This document shows, piece after piece, positions 30,122 to 38,768 of a DNA stretch of 64,000 nt (positions are counted from its first letter, which is position 1; the number at the start of each line of letters is the position of its first letter). Made by a program: the position numbers and the translations under genes. The DNA lies in the NCBI RefSeq assembly GCF_019511375.1, contig NZ_JAEUAO010000001.1, forward strand, positions 992,001 to 1,056,000, in the 5' to 3' direction. The notes under the pieces were generated by a model that saw only the letters and a program-made list of their open reading frames with translations, did not search any database and had not been told where the DNA came from. This DNA comes from Rhizobium herbae. Lineage in GTDB: Bacteria > Pseudomonadota > Alphaproteobacteria > Rhizobiales > Rhizobiaceae.

Positions 30122-31192
30122 GTGGAAGACATCAGCAACGTCGAGGTCATCGCGCCAAACTTCAAGCGCCGCCTTTCCGGCGTCACCTCTACCATCATCC
30201 AACTCGTTCCGGTCCAGCGCGCGCTCGGCCAGAAGATCGCGACACTGGGCCCTGGCCTGCCGACGGGTTTGCCGCGCATCGGCTATTGCGCGTTGCTTCG
30301 GCTGTGGGGACGCCCGAGGAGCCGGTCGCTGCGGGTCTGGCATGCCCGGCGCAACGTCGAGATGCTGCCGGCGATCGTGCTGCGCGATGTCCTGCGGATG
30401 AAGCTCAAGATCGTCTTCACCTCGGCTTCCCAGCGCAAGCACTCAGGCTGGACCAAATTCCTGATCAGGCGCATGGACGCGGTGATCGCCACCAGCAACC
30501 GGACCGCCGCCTATCTCGACGTGCCGAGCACGACGATCATGCACGGCATCGACACTCAGCGCTTCTTTCCCGCGGCTGACAAGGCCGCGGCCAAGGCCGC
30601 GCTTGGACTCCCGGCAGACAGGAAGATTGCCGGCTGTTTCGGCCGGGTGCGCCATCAGAAGGGCACGGATCTCTTCGTCGACAGCATGATCGGCCTGCTG
30701 CCGCAACGGCCCGACTGGATCGCCGTTGTCGCCGGTCGCGCCACGGCGGCGCATGTCTCCTTCGAAACCGAGCTGAAGGAAAAGGTCGCTCGGGCCGGCC
30801 TTGCCGATCGCATCCTGTTCGTTGGCGAGCACACCAACATTCCGGACTGGTATCGGGCACTGGACCTGTTCGTCGCGCCGCAGCGCTGGGAAGGTTTCGG
30901 GCTGACGCCGCTCGAGGCGATGGCAACGCAGGTGCCGGTGGTGGCGACCGATGTCGGCGCCTTTTCGGAATTGCTGGTGACGGGGCAGGATGAAACCGGC
31001 ATCCTCATTGCGGCAAACGCGCTGACGGAAATGGCCGAGGCCGCCGGCGTGTTCATGGACGATGCGGAGCGCGCAAGACGCGCAGGCGAACGCGGCCTCG
31101 CCCGCGCCCGCGAGGTTTTCAGTATTCAGGGGGAGGCGTCGAGGATCGGTGCGATCTATGAGAAGCTTCTGTCCGATACGGTTTGCGGTTGA
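30122..31192 (+). CDS. lpsB: LPS core mannosyltransferase LpsB/LpcC (GT4)
   Basis: 356-residue family 4 glycosyltransferase that adds a mannose to the inner core of rhizobial lipopolysaccharide. The opening VEVIAPNFKRRLSGVTSTIIQLVPVQ matches LpsB/LpcC, and the C-terminal GT-B donor site shows the EGFGLTPLEAMA motif. Starts with GTG 30122, preceded by AAGGGT. Lies directly after greA, as in the S. meliloti LPS-core region. It meets the minus-strand LPS genes end-to-end across a RIME repeat. Confidence 0.93.
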   Translation: MEDISNVEVIAPNFKRRLSGVTSTIIQLVPVQRALGQKIATLGPGLPTGLPRIGYCALLRLWGRPRSRSLRVWHARRNVEMLPAIVLRDVLRMKLKIVFTSASQRKHSGWTKFLIRRMDAVIATSNRTAAYLDVPSTTIMHGIDTQRFFPAADKAAAKAALGLPADRKIAGCFGRVRHQKGTDLFVDSMIGLLPQRPDWIAVVAGRATAAHVSFETELKEKVARAGLADRILFVGEHTNIPDWYRALDLFVAPQRWEGFGLTPLEAMATQVPVVATDVGAFSELLVTGQDETGILIAANALTEMAEAAGVFMDDAERARRAGERGLARAREVFSIQGEASRIGAIYEKLLSDTVCG

Positions 31193-31220
31193 TCGTCTCA
31201 AACATATTCCTGCGCTGCGG

Positions 31221-31331
31221 CCCCTCATCCGCCCTGCCGGGCACCTTCTCCCCGTGAACGGGGAGAAGGCAGGTGCCGCACCCTCCGTCGTGCCCTCTCC
31301 CCGCCTGCGGGGAGAGGGTTAGGGTGAGGGG
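31221..31331. repeat. RIME-type (Rhizobium intergenic mosaic) palindromic repeat
   Basis: A 111-bp element bounded by CCCCTCA and TGAGGGG. It contains two strong nested palindromes: CTTCTCCCCGTGAACGGGG- with its AGAAG arm, and CCCTCTCCCCG/CGGGGAGAGGG. Length, arms and the internal CACCTTCTCCCCGTGAACGG core match RIME1 elements of Rhizobium and Agrobacterium, as I remember them. It separates two convergent LPS genes. Confidence 0.85.
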
Positions 31332-31374
31332 CAATGCTACAAAGAGATCGTTCAACCGGAAAAGCCTTCTAAAT

Positions 31375-32397
31375 TTAAGGCTTGCGCTTGAACAGTTCGA
31401 GATAGGCGTTGGCGACCGCGTCTTCGGAAAACTGCCCCATCAGGGTCTCGTGGCCGCCCGAGGCGACGTGATCGGCAAGTTGCCTGTCGTTGATCAAGCG
31501 CTCGATCGCCCTCGTGAAACCATCGGTATCGCCGATATCGACGAGCAGGCCGTTTTCGCCGTCCCGCATGAACCAGGTCGGCCCCTCCGACCGACTGGAG
31601 ACGACGGGCTTCTGCTGTGCCCAGGCCTCGAGAATGACGTTGCCGAGGGGCTCGTGGCTCGACGGCATGACGAAGATATCGGCTGCGGCCACGTAAGGAC
31701 GCGTATCCTTCTGCCAGCCGAGGAACCGAACACGGTCGGCAATGCCGAGGTCGGCCGCGAGCTTGCGGACATTCCCCATCTCCTCGCCGTCGCCTGCAAG
31801 CCAGAGATAGACGCCCGGCAGCCTTGCCACCGCTTCCGTCAGCAGCGCAAAGCCCTTGCGCCGCACGAAGCGGCCCATCGACATGACGACCGGCGCATCT
31901 TCCGGCGTGTCAACGCGTCTGCGGTCGATCGGCGTGACGCGCCCGGTATTGGTGAAGTTGGAAATCACCTCGACGCCGCGCTTCCAGCCGAGACGGCGCA
32001 CGTGCTCGCCGATCCCCGGCGTGTTGCAGACCAGCACGTCGGTGTTCTTGAAGTAGCCGAGATTGGTCGGGTAGTCGCCGAGCCGCGAAATCTTGATGCA
32101 GCCCTTGTAGTTCGGCATCAGCCGGCTTGCCCGGGTTGCCCAGGAAAACAGTGCATCCGGCCTTTCGCGGCGCGCCAGGTGCTTGACCTTCAATGGCAGC
32201 AGGATGCGATCCGGCGACAGGTTGCGGAAATTGCTTTCGATCAGCCGGGCATGCGGCTCGATGTCCTTGCGCCACAGACGGTTCGGACGGATGACGGCGG
32301 TCTGCTCGACGCCGCGCCGGGCAAGCGCATTGACGAGGTGGACGAAGAAGCGCTCGGCGCCGCCGTCCTTGCCGAAGTGATAGTGCATAACCTTCAT
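31375..32397 (-). CDS. Glycosyltransferase family 4 (LPS core, LpsE-like)
   Basis: 340 residues. The N-terminal MKVMHYHFGKDGGAERFFVHL is a classic GT-B glycosyltransferase opening, and the C-terminal donor site is SSHEPLGNVILEAWAQ. It probably adds a sugar to the LPS core, given its location; by position it corresponds to lpsE in S. meliloti, but I did not verify this. Start 32397 chosen because it begins the domain. Only 7 bp after the GT2 gene, so it is the last gene of a tight operon. Confidence 0.88.
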   Translation of the reverse strand: MKVMHYHFGKDGGAERFFVHLVNALARRGVEQTAVIRPNRLWRKDIEPHARLIESNFRNLSPDRILLPLKVKHLARRERPDALFSWATRASRLMPNYKGCIKISRLGDYPTNLGYFKNTDVLVCNTPGIGEHVRRLGWKRGVEVISNFTNTGRVTPIDRRRVDTPEDAPVVMSMGRFVRRKGFALLTEAVARLPGVYLWLAGDGEEMGNVRKLAADLGIADRVRFLGWQKDTRPYVAAADIFVMPSSHEPLGNVILEAWAQQKPVVSSRSEGPTWFMRDGENGLLVDIGDTDGFTRAIERLINDRQLADHVASGGHETLMGQFSEDAVANAYLELFKRKP

Positions 32398-32404
32398 GCG
32401 GTCC

Positions 32405-33229
32405 TCATTTGCCACGCCGCGCGCGCTCCATGTCGTCGAAATTCGGCCTGCGCTTGAGCGCATGCCGCTGATAGATCTTTGCCGCCGTCAGAAATGCGTA
32501 GACGCCGCCGGTTGCCGCCTCGATAAAGCCGGGAAGGCCGCAGCGCCAGAGGCCATTGCGGAAATAGAGCCGCAGGAAATAGAGCGGCGGGCTGAAGATC
32601 ACCTTGTAGGGGCGCGGCGGCTTGCCGGCCGCAAACTGCTGGTCCGCCTTCAGCGTGGAGTATTTGTTTTCCTTGAGGATCTGCTCGTCGATAACAAGCG
32701 GCCGGTAATGCAAGAGGCTTCCCGTCGCCGCCGCCTCGACCTTGCCGTCGGGAACGATGCCCTCATGCACCTTCTGCGCGAGGTCGTAAGCGCCCCTGCC
32801 CTTGCGGATCAGCCTGAGGTTCTTGCGTTCGCGGACCTTTTCCGGCGTATAGCCGTAGCCAATCAGATAGGGCCGCCGGGCGACGCGCCAGCCGACGGTC
32901 TCGGCCGGCGCCGCAATCAGTGACGGCAGCAGCGCCTGCAAGGGTTCGTCCAGCCGCTCGTCGGCATCGATATTCAGGCACCACGGCTCCCTGCACTGCT
33001 CAAGCGCGAACTGCTTCTGGCCGGCATAACCGCGCCAGGCTTCGAACAGGAAACGGATCGGCCAGCCCTTGTCGATATAGGACTGCACCAGCGCCGCCGT
33101 GCCATCGGTGGAGCCGGAATCGACGATGACGATTTCCGCGCAGGCTCGAAGGCTTTCGATGCAATTGCCGAGATAGGCTTCCTCGTTCAGGCAGATGATG
33201 TATGCGGAAACCGGAAGCTTCGATGGCAT
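32405..33229 (-). CDS. Glycosyltransferase family 2 (LPS core, WaaE/LpsC-like)
   Basis: 274 residues. GT-A fold: N-terminal VSAYIICLNEEAYLGNCI, then the metal site in NIDADERL and the later RKNLRLIRKGRG. The pattern is that of WaaE/KdtX-type core glucosyltransferases. Activity is inferred from its family and neighbours. Translation would start at ATG 33229, 13 bp after the FkbM gene. Confidence 0.9.
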   Translation of the reverse strand: MPSKLPVSAYIICLNEEAYLGNCIESLRACAEIVIVDSGSTDGTAALVQSYIDKGWPIRFLFEAWRGYAGQKQFALEQCREPWCLNIDADERLDEPLQALLPSLIAAPAETVGWRVARRPYLIGYGYTPEKVRERKNLRLIRKGRGAYDLAQKVHEGIVPDGKVEAAATGSLLHYRPLVIDEQILKENKYSTLKADQQFAAGKPPRPYKVIFSPPLYFLRLYFRNGLWRCGLPGFIEAATGGVYAFLTAAKIYQRHALKRRPNFDDMERARRGK

Positions 33230-33242
33230 GGAGGAGTGCCCT

Positions 33243-33944
33243 TCAGGCTGCGCGGGCGAAATGGGAGGTCTTGCGGTTGTTGCTCAGCATGACGTAACCG
33301 CGGCTCTTCAAGTTTGAAACCAGCGCCGCGATCGCATCCTCGCCGACGATGTGCGGGTGCAGTTCGACGATGATGTCGGCGACGTTTTTCAGGTCGACGG
33401 CGAGCAACTGGATTTCGGCGCCCTCGACGTCCATGATCAATGCAGCAGGATCGTGTTTTGCCAGCACGTCGCAGAGCGCCTCGCTTTCGACCATGATCGG
33501 CTTATCGTCGCGCTTGCGGTCGTAGAGGCTGGAGGAGATGATGTTGTCGCTCTTGAAGAAGGTGATGGGCGTCCCGTCGACGGTGACCGCGCGCATGGTC
33601 AGATTGGGCTTCATGCCGTTGAGCGCGAAATTGCGCCGGATCGTCTTCTCCAATTCCGGATTGGCCTCGTAGCAGAAGACATTGGCTTCGCCGCAGATGC
33701 GGGCGGCGACCAGGCTGACAAAGCCGATGCCCGTGCCGATTTCGAGCGTGCGCATGCCGGGCCGCAGAATATTGCCGATCAGGTCGCGTTCGGTGTCTTC
33801 GTAGATTTCGCGGAAGATCAGTTCCCGAACGTTTTCAGGGATATGACCGGCGGTCGTGTCGATCGCAATGCCGCCCAAGCGGACAGTGCGGACGTTGAAC
33901 ATGTACCGGAAGCTCTTGCGCAGCGATCGCAGCAGTCTTTTCAA
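33243..33944 (-). CDS. FkbM family methyltransferase
   Basis: 233-residue SAM-dependent methyltransferase. Motif I reads LEIGTGIGFVSLVAAR, and MDVEGAEIQLL is the typical FkbM motif. FkbM members O-methylate sugars or polyketides; beside glycosyltransferases it most likely methylates an LPS or surface glycan sugar, which is inference. No signal or membrane segment. Between lrp (43 bp) and the GT2 gene (13 bp). Confidence 0.9.
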   Translation of the reverse strand: MKRLLRSLRKSFRYMFNVRTVRLGGIAIDTTAGHIPENVRELIFREIYEDTERDLIGNILRPGMRTLEIGTGIGFVSLVAARICGEANVFCYEANPELEKTIRRNFALNGMKPNLTMRAVTVDGTPITFFKSDNIISSSLYDRKRDDKPIMVESEALCDVLAKHDPAALIMDVEGAEIQLLAVDLKNVADIIVELHPHIVGEDAIAALVSNLKSRGYVMLSNNRKTSHFARAA

Positions 33945-33987
33945 AACACCTGAATCCTATCGTGATAACCGGAGACGCGGAAGCGGC

Positions 33988-34458
33988 CTAGATCTCTATC
34001 AGAGCAACATCCTTGACCTGCCGGATGGTCAGCATCGTGCGCACGGTATCGACGTTCTCCGTGGCCGTGAGTTCCTCAATAACGAAATCCTGAAACGCTG
34101 CAAGGTTTTCGGCCACGCACTGCAGGAGAAAGTCGGACTCGCCCGAGACCATCCAGGCTTCGCGCACCAGCGGCCAGTTGGCCGTCTGCTTGGCAAAGGC
34201 CTTGAGATTGGCATCCGACTGGTGCTTGAGGCCCACCATGCAGAAGGCAACAAGGTCATAGCCGAGCGCCGGTGCGTTCAAGAGCGCGCGATAGCCGCGG
34301 ATGATGCCGGCCTCCTCCAGCTTGCGCACGCGCCTCAGACAGGGCGGCGCCGAGATGCCCACCCGTTCTGCCAGCTCGACATTGGTCATCCGACCGTCAT
34401 GCTGAAGCTCGCGCAGAATCTTCATATCGATAGCATCAAGGTCGACGCGCATCACCAT
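33988..34458 (-). CDS. lrp: Lrp/AsnC family transcriptional regulator
   Basis: 156 residues, typical length. N-terminal helix-turn-helix (LDAIDMKILRELQHDGRMTNVELAERVGISAPPCLRRV region) and C-terminal RAM effector domain (VREAWMVSGESDFLLQCVA). Binds amino acids, usually as an octamer. An lrp gene sits in the S. meliloti LPS-core cluster as well; whether it controls LPS genes is not known. It lies inside the minus-strand run, 52 bp after the acyltransferase. Confidence 0.93.
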   Translation of the reverse strand: MVMRVDLDAIDMKILRELQHDGRMTNVELAERVGISAPPCLRRVRKLEEAGIIRGYRALLNAPALGYDLVAFCMVGLKHQSDANLKAFAKQTANWPLVREAWMVSGESDFLLQCVAENLAAFQDFVIEELTATENVDTVRTMLTIRQVKDVALIEI

Positions 34459-34510
34459 GGTTGAGCTTCCCGTTTTTCCTGTCGATCCCGCATGTCGCGG
34501 ACCGTATTTG

Positions 34511-35044
34511 TTATTGCCCGCGATACTTCAAAAGCCGCGCCGGGCTGCCAACATAAATTCCGTAGGGTTCCGTCCTGCCTTTGACCACGGCATTCGCGCC
34601 GATGACGCAGCCTTTGGCGATATGCGAGCCGCCCAGGATCTTCGCGCCGGCGCCGATCCAGACATCGTCCTCGATCACGATGGGCTTGGCGACGACGCCC
34701 TGCATCGTGATGGCTTTGGAGACTTCGTCGTAACGATGGTCGAACGAAACGACGACGACGTGGGCGGCGATCCTCACGTCGTTGCCGATCCTGATGCCGC
34801 CGAGACCATAAAGGATGCTGTAGGGATTGATCGACACGTTCGAGCCGATCTCGATCGTGCCCTTCTGCGCGTCGATGAAACCGCCTCGATGGATCTTGAA
34901 CCGATCGCCGATCACCACGCTGCCGCGGTAGGCATCGATCGACGCGCCCTGCTTGATCTGCGCCTTGCGGCCGACGCGCAAATAGCCCGGCAGAACAAGC
35001 CCGCGAAGGAGACAGTAATAATGCGAAAGCGATCCGATGCGCAC
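34511..35044 (-). CDS. Hexapeptide-repeat acyltransferase (LbH fold)
   Basis: 177 residues with left-handed beta-helix hexapeptide repeats from about residue 25 to 165 (VVIGDRFKIHRGG, IEIGSNVSINP, IRIGNDVRIA, IVIEDDVWIGAGAKILGG). The catalytic-type His is in FDHRYDEV. Most likely an O-acetyltransferase acting on LPS or another glycan, from context. Five bp after the GT gene, so translated from the same mRNA. Confidence 0.9.
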   Translation of the reverse strand: MRIGSLSHYYCLLRGLVLPGYLRVGRKAQIKQGASIDAYRGSVVIGDRFKIHRGGFIDAQKGTIEIGSNVSINPYSILYGLGGIRIGNDVRIAAHVVVVSFDHRYDEVSKAITMQGVVAKPIVIEDDVWIGAGAKILGGSHIAKGCVIGANAVVKGRTEPYGIYVGSPARLLKYRGQ

Positions 35045-35049
35045 GGCCG

Positions 35050-36162
35050 TTAAACCTCCGCGGGCCGGTCGGCAGACCAGACCGAGCGCATGAAGCCGTG
35101 CTCGATCAATTGTTCCGGCGAGGAATATTTCAGCGTGTCTTGATAGACGAAATCGAGCTCGCCGCTGGCCGCCACGGTATCGAGAATGCGCTGATACTCG
35201 CGCGCGCCGCCGAAATACTGCTTGTCCTCAACCGCCTGACGGGTTTTCTCGTGATAATCGGCAAAGAACTTGAAATGCAGGAGCACGCCGCAGATCGGCG
35301 AGAAATTGCGATCGAAGGGCAACGGCTGATGGATGCTGATCCCGAAACTGCACTCGTCGTCCCAATACATCAGCGGGTACTTCATCATCTCCGCTTCGGC
35401 AGCGAACTTGCGCCGCCGCGGCCCGCCCGCAAGGCTGAGGAAGCGCTTGGTCTTCTCGATGACGTAACCGCTACCGTCGATGCAGTCGGCAATCTCCCAG
35501 GGCATGGCATCCGTCGAGCCGTCGAAGGCGAACGCGCTCACCTCGCCCCCGGGATACATGTCGATCATCGGTGCCGCGAGCCGGCGCACGCCAAGACTTT
35601 CGAGATGGGCGATCAGTTGCGGCAGCGGTCGCTCGAAGCATCGGTCGTAGACGAGATATTCGTCCGCGTCGATATTTAGATACCAGCGGTTCTTGCCATA
35701 ACGGGCAAACAGGGCTTCGCGCCACAGCTTGCCGCGCCTTGCCTCGCGATACCGCACGCCGGAGGTCCAGACGTCGACGTCCGGCTGCGCGCAGAGAAAC
35801 GCGCGCGTGCCGTCGTCGGATTGATCGTCGACGCAGATGAAGCGGGTCACGCCGAGCCGGCGATAATGCAACAGCAGCGACCGCATGAATTTCAGATCGT
35901 CATGCGCCAGGAAAAGCAGCGGAACATCCGCGCTCCGCAACGGCCGGAAGGTTTGCGGCGACAACAGCGACAATGGCACCGTTTCGGTCCTGCTCTTGCG
36001 GCGGGACGAAACGCGGCGGCTGTCGAGCCAGGTGCCGAACCGGTGAAAAAGCGTGCGGCCGTAATCGAAGTCGCCGGGATTGCGAAACGGGTATGGGGAT
36101 TGCCGCTTGTTCACTGCCACGTCTGTCCGATCGGCGATTGTCACAAGTTTTGTCGGTAACAC
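35050..36162 (-). CDS. Glycosyltransferase, family 2/92-like (Glyco_tranf_2_4)
   Basis: About 370 residues from GTG 36162; GTG 36120 (residue 15) is an equally weak alternative start. The core reads PLLFLAHDDLKFMRSLLLHYRRLGVTRF, then DDQSDDGT and the metal motif NIDADEYLVY, the pattern of the Glyco_tranf_2_4/GT92-like group. His-rich segments GISIHQPLPF and LLHFKFFAD lie near residues 290-320. Probably a surface-glycan glycosyltransferase. First gene of the minus-strand run. Confidence 0.85.
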   Translation of the reverse strand: MLPTKLVTIADRTDVAVNKRQSPYPFRNPGDFDYGRTLFHRFGTWLDSRRVSSRRKSRTETVPLSLLSPQTFRPLRSADVPLLFLAHDDLKFMRSLLLHYRRLGVTRFICVDDQSDDGTRAFLCAQPDVDVWTSGVRYREARRGKLWREALFARYGKNRWYLNIDADEYLVYDRCFERPLPQLIAHLESLGVRRLAAPMIDMYPGGEVSAFAFDGSTDAMPWEIADCIDGSGYVIEKTKRFLSLAGGPRRRKFAAEAEMMKYPLMYWDDECSFGISIHQPLPFDRNFSPICGVLLHFKFFADYHEKTRQAVEDKQYFGGAREYQRILDTVAASGELDFVYQDTLKYSSPEQLIEHGFMRSVWSADRPAEV

Positions 36163-36266
36163 GTATTAGGATGAAAAAACGAGAGCGTCTTTGCGCGCCA
36201 TGCACAAAAACCTCGCGAAACCGGGGCAATCGCGCAACACATCTGTGTGTATCAACGGGGTCGCCC

Positions 36267-36296
36267 TTGAAACAAGGCTGCCGGAATCCCTAGACT
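36267..36296 (+). promoter_or_regulatory. Predicted trxB promoter
   Basis: TTGAAA (36267-36272), 18 bases, TAGACT (36291-36296). Transcription would begin about 65 bp before trxB. The remaining intergenic DNA (36163-36266) shows no gene. Confidence 0.4.
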
Positions 36297-36367
36297 AAGG
36301 GACAATTTCTCACCATATGACGAAGCCGGACGATGTTATACCGTTCAGGCGATCGAAGGACCGGCCC

Positions 36368-37342
36368 ATGACTGCCCGACACACCAAAGTTCTCATCATC
36401 GGCTCCGGCCCGGCTGGCTACACCGCCGCCATCTATTCGGCGCGCGCCATGCTCAATCCGGTGCTGATCGCCGGGATGGAACAGGGCGGCCAGTTGATGA
36501 TCACGACCGATGTCGAAAACTATCCGGGCTATGCCGATCCGGTCCAGGGTCCCTGGATGATGGAGCAGATGCTCAAGCAGGCCCAACATGTCGGCGCCGA
36601 GATCGTCAATGACCTCGTCACCAGCGTCGATCTCTCGGTGCGGCCGTTCAGGCTCACGACCGACAGCGGCACCGACTGGACGGCCGACGTGCTGATCATC
36701 GCCACTGGCGCCAAGGCCAAGTGGCTCGGCATCGAGAGCGAGGCGACCTTCCAAGGCTTCGGCGTTTCGGCCTGCGCCACCTGCGACGGCTTCTTCTACC
36801 GCAACAAGGACGTGATCGTGGTCGGCGGCGGCAATTCGGCCGTCGAGGAAGCGCTCTATCTGTCCAACCTTGCAAAGACTGTGACCGTCATCCACCGCCG
36901 CGACAGCTTCCGCTCGGAAAAGATCCTGCAGGAGCGGCTGTTCGCCAAGGAAAACATCAGGGTGATCTGGGATCACGAGGTGGTCGAATATCTCGGCACG
37001 CCGGCCAAGCCGCCAATGCCGGCGTCTGTCAACGGCGTCAAGCTGCGCAATACCCGCACGGGAGAGCTAAGCGAGATGCCGATCGACGGCGTCTTCGTGG
37101 CGATCGGCCATGCGCCGGCGGTCGAACTTTTCAAGGACAAGCTGCGCCTGAAGCCGAACGGCTATCTCTGGACTGCCCCTGATTCAACGGCAACGGACGT
37201 GCCGGGTGTTTACGCGGCCGGCGACGTTACCGACGATATCTATCGCCAGGCGATCACCGCGGCCGGAATGGGCTGCATGGCAGCACTCGAAGCGGAAAAA
37301 TATCTGGCGGGCCATATGCCCGTCGCAATTGCGGCCGAATAG
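36368..37342 (+). CDS. trxB: Thioredoxin reductase
   Basis: 324-residue FAD/NADPH flavoenzyme that reduces thioredoxin. FAD motif IIGSGPAGYTAAIYSARA, redox-active CATC (in SACATCDGFF), NADPH motif VVGGGNSAVEEALYL and the C-terminal FAD motif VYAAGDVTDDIYRQAITAAGMG are all present. ATG 36368 gives the usual MTARHTKVLIIG start; an earlier ATG at 36317 adds an unlikely 17 residues. Followed by lsrB/vtlR, as in S. meliloti. Confidence 0.97.
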   Translation: MTARHTKVLIIGSGPAGYTAAIYSARAMLNPVLIAGMEQGGQLMITTDVENYPGYADPVQGPWMMEQMLKQAQHVGAEIVNDLVTSVDLSVRPFRLTTDSGTDWTADVLIIATGAKAKWLGIESEATFQGFGVSACATCDGFFYRNKDVIVVGGGNSAVEEALYLSNLAKTVTVIHRRDSFRSEKILQERLFAKENIRVIWDHEVVEYLGTPAKPPMPASVNGVKLRNTRTGELSEMPIDGVFVAIGHAPAVELFKDKLRLKPNGYLWTAPDSTATDVPGVYAAGDVTDDIYRQAITAAGMGCMAALEAEKYLAGHMPVAIAAE

Positions 37343-37455
37343 AAGCCGCGAACAATTGGAGCGGGAATCCCCGCTCCAGAGTGGGAACAGACAATCAGCT
37401 CTATGGTGGGAAACAACGAGGCCGTTTTCCGCCATAAGCGCCTATGGGGGGCTTC

Positions 37456-38352
37456 ATGCCGCTAGACTGGGACAAACTACGCATTTTCCATGCGGCGGCG
37501 GAAGCGGGATCGTTTACCCATGCGGCCGACAAGCTGCACCTCTCGCAATCGGCCATCAGCCGCCAGGTGAGTTCGCTCGAGCAGGACGTCGGCATCAAGC
37601 TCTTTCATCGCCATGCCCGTGGCCTGATCCTCACCGAACAGGGCGAGATTCTCTATCGCACCGCCCACGAAGTGCTGATGAAGCTCGAAAGCGTCAGGGT
37701 CCAGCTTACCGAGACCACCGACAAGCCTTCCGGCAAGCTGCGCATCACCACCACCGTCGGTCTCGGCCAGGGGTGGCTGACCGACAAGGTCCAGGAATTC
37801 CTGTCGCTCTATCCTGAAATGCAGGTTCAGCTGATCCTCGACAACGAGGAGCTGGACGTCAACATGCGCCACGCCGACTGCGCCATCCGGTTGCGCCAGC
37901 CGCAGCAATCCGACCTGATCCAGCGCAAGCTCTTCACCGTACACATGCATCTTTATGCTGCGCCGTCCTACATCAACAAATACGGCGAGCCGCAGTCGAT
38001 CGAAGATCTGGACAACCATCGCATCATCACCTTCGGCGAGCCGGCGCCCAACTACCTGCTCGACGTCAACTGGCTGGAGATTGCCGGGCGCGACCAGGAC
38101 AATCCCCGGCCCTCGCATCTGCAGATCAACAGCCAGACCTCGATCAAGCGCGCCTGCCTGCTCGGCATCGGCGTCGCCATGATGCCCGACTACATCGTCG
38201 GACGCGATCCAGGCCTCATTCAACTGCCGATCAGTGCCGACATTCCGTCATTCGACACCTATTTCTGCTATCCGGACGAGATGAAGAACGCCGCCAAGCT
38301 GAAAGTCTTCCGCGATTTTATCGTCGCAAAGGCACGCAACTGGAGCTTCTGA
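37456..38352 (+). CDS. lsrB: LysR family regulator LsrB/VtlR
   Basis: 298 residues. The N terminus MPLDWDKLRIFHAAAEAGSF and the helix-turn-helix are those of LsrB (S. meliloti) and VtlR (Agrobacterium, Brucella), regulators linked to oxidative-stress response, LPS synthesis and, in VtlR systems, control of the AbcR2 sRNA. Cysteines at 142, 234 and 271 may be redox-sensing, as LsrB is known to respond through cysteines. GGGGG before ATG 37456 favours this start; ATG 37444 would add four residues. Two AbcR genes lie directly downstream. Confidence 0.92.
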   Translation: MPLDWDKLRIFHAAAEAGSFTHAADKLHLSQSAISRQVSSLEQDVGIKLFHRHARGLILTEQGEILYRTAHEVLMKLESVRVQLTETTDKPSGKLRITTTVGLGQGWLTDKVQEFLSLYPEMQVQLILDNEELDVNMRHADCAIRLRQPQQSDLIQRKLFTVHMHLYAAPSYINKYGEPQSIEDLDNHRIITFGEPAPNYLLDVNWLEIAGRDQDNPRPSHLQINSQTSIKRACLLGIGVAMMPDYIVGRDPGLIQLPISADIPSFDTYFCYPDEMKNAAKLKVFRDFIVAKARNWSF

Positions 38353-38456
38353 CACTGCCTTCGCAGTTGCACAAAAAATGTTCTCTATACTGCTTCTAGA
38401 CAAACGACTGTTTTGACTGATTTTTTCCCAAAAGCTAAATCATCCGCCTCGAATAG

Positions 38457-38470
38457 GCGATTTAAATCGC
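38457..38470. repeat. 14-bp perfect palindrome upstream of the AbcR genes
   Basis: GCGATTTAAATCGC, 104 bp after lsrB/vtlR and 55 bp before the first AbcR -35 box. Its CGATTT/AAATCG half-sites match those upstream of the MFS gene at 13607-13628, though in reversed order. It could be an activator or repressor site. The rest of 38353-38524 shows no gene. Confidence 0.4.
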
Positions 38471-38524
38471 TTGAAAAGTGTGCAGAGCTGCGTGCGACAC
38501 ATGGCTGTCATGCAGATTAAATGA

Positions 38525-38553
38525 TTGCGGTTCGCCCAAAAAACCATCATACC
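38525..38553 (+). promoter_or_regulatory. Promoter of the first AbcR sRNA
   Basis: TTGCGG (38525-38530), 17 bases, CATACC (38548-38553), predicting a start at A38560. It lines up exactly with the promoter of the second copy. Confidence 0.65.
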
Positions 38554-38559
38554 GACTGC

Positions 38560-38680
38560 AGCTGATGCATTTTGGTGGCTTTTTTCCTCCCAGTGCCACC
38601 GCAGCAGCTGTTCCCCTCTGGAGGTTAATTACCTTCATAACTATAAAGGGCCCAAGTTTTCTTGTGGCCCTCTTTTTTTT
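38560..38680 (+). ncRNA. abcR: AbcR (alpha-r15 family) small RNA, copy 1
   Basis: About 121 nt. Trans-acting, Hfq-dependent sRNA that represses ABC-transporter and other mRNAs by pairing near their ribosome binding sites. The unpaired-type CCTCCCA and CCCCTCTGGAGG segments are the family's seed motifs. It ends in a strong terminator (AGGGCC/GGCCCT stem, then eight T). Forty-six consecutive bases of its core are identical to copy 2. Position between a vtlR/lsrB gene and an ArsR gene is the known location of the AbcR pair in S. meliloti and Agrobacterium. Which of AbcR1 and AbcR2 it is cannot be told here. Confidence 0.88.
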
Positions 38681-38733
38681 GCCCTGAATTCAAGCACATC
38701 CTTGCGGTTGCAATTTTTCCCGACCACTCAGCA

Positions 38734-38762
38734 TTGAAATCTTCGCGCCACTTGCCCATATC
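38734..38762 (+). promoter_or_regulatory. Promoter of the second AbcR sRNA
   Basis: TTGAAA (38734-38739), 17 bases, CATATC (38757-38762), predicting a start at A38769. It is stronger than the copy 1 promoter at the -35. Confidence 0.7.
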
Positions 38763-38768
38763 GGTTTT

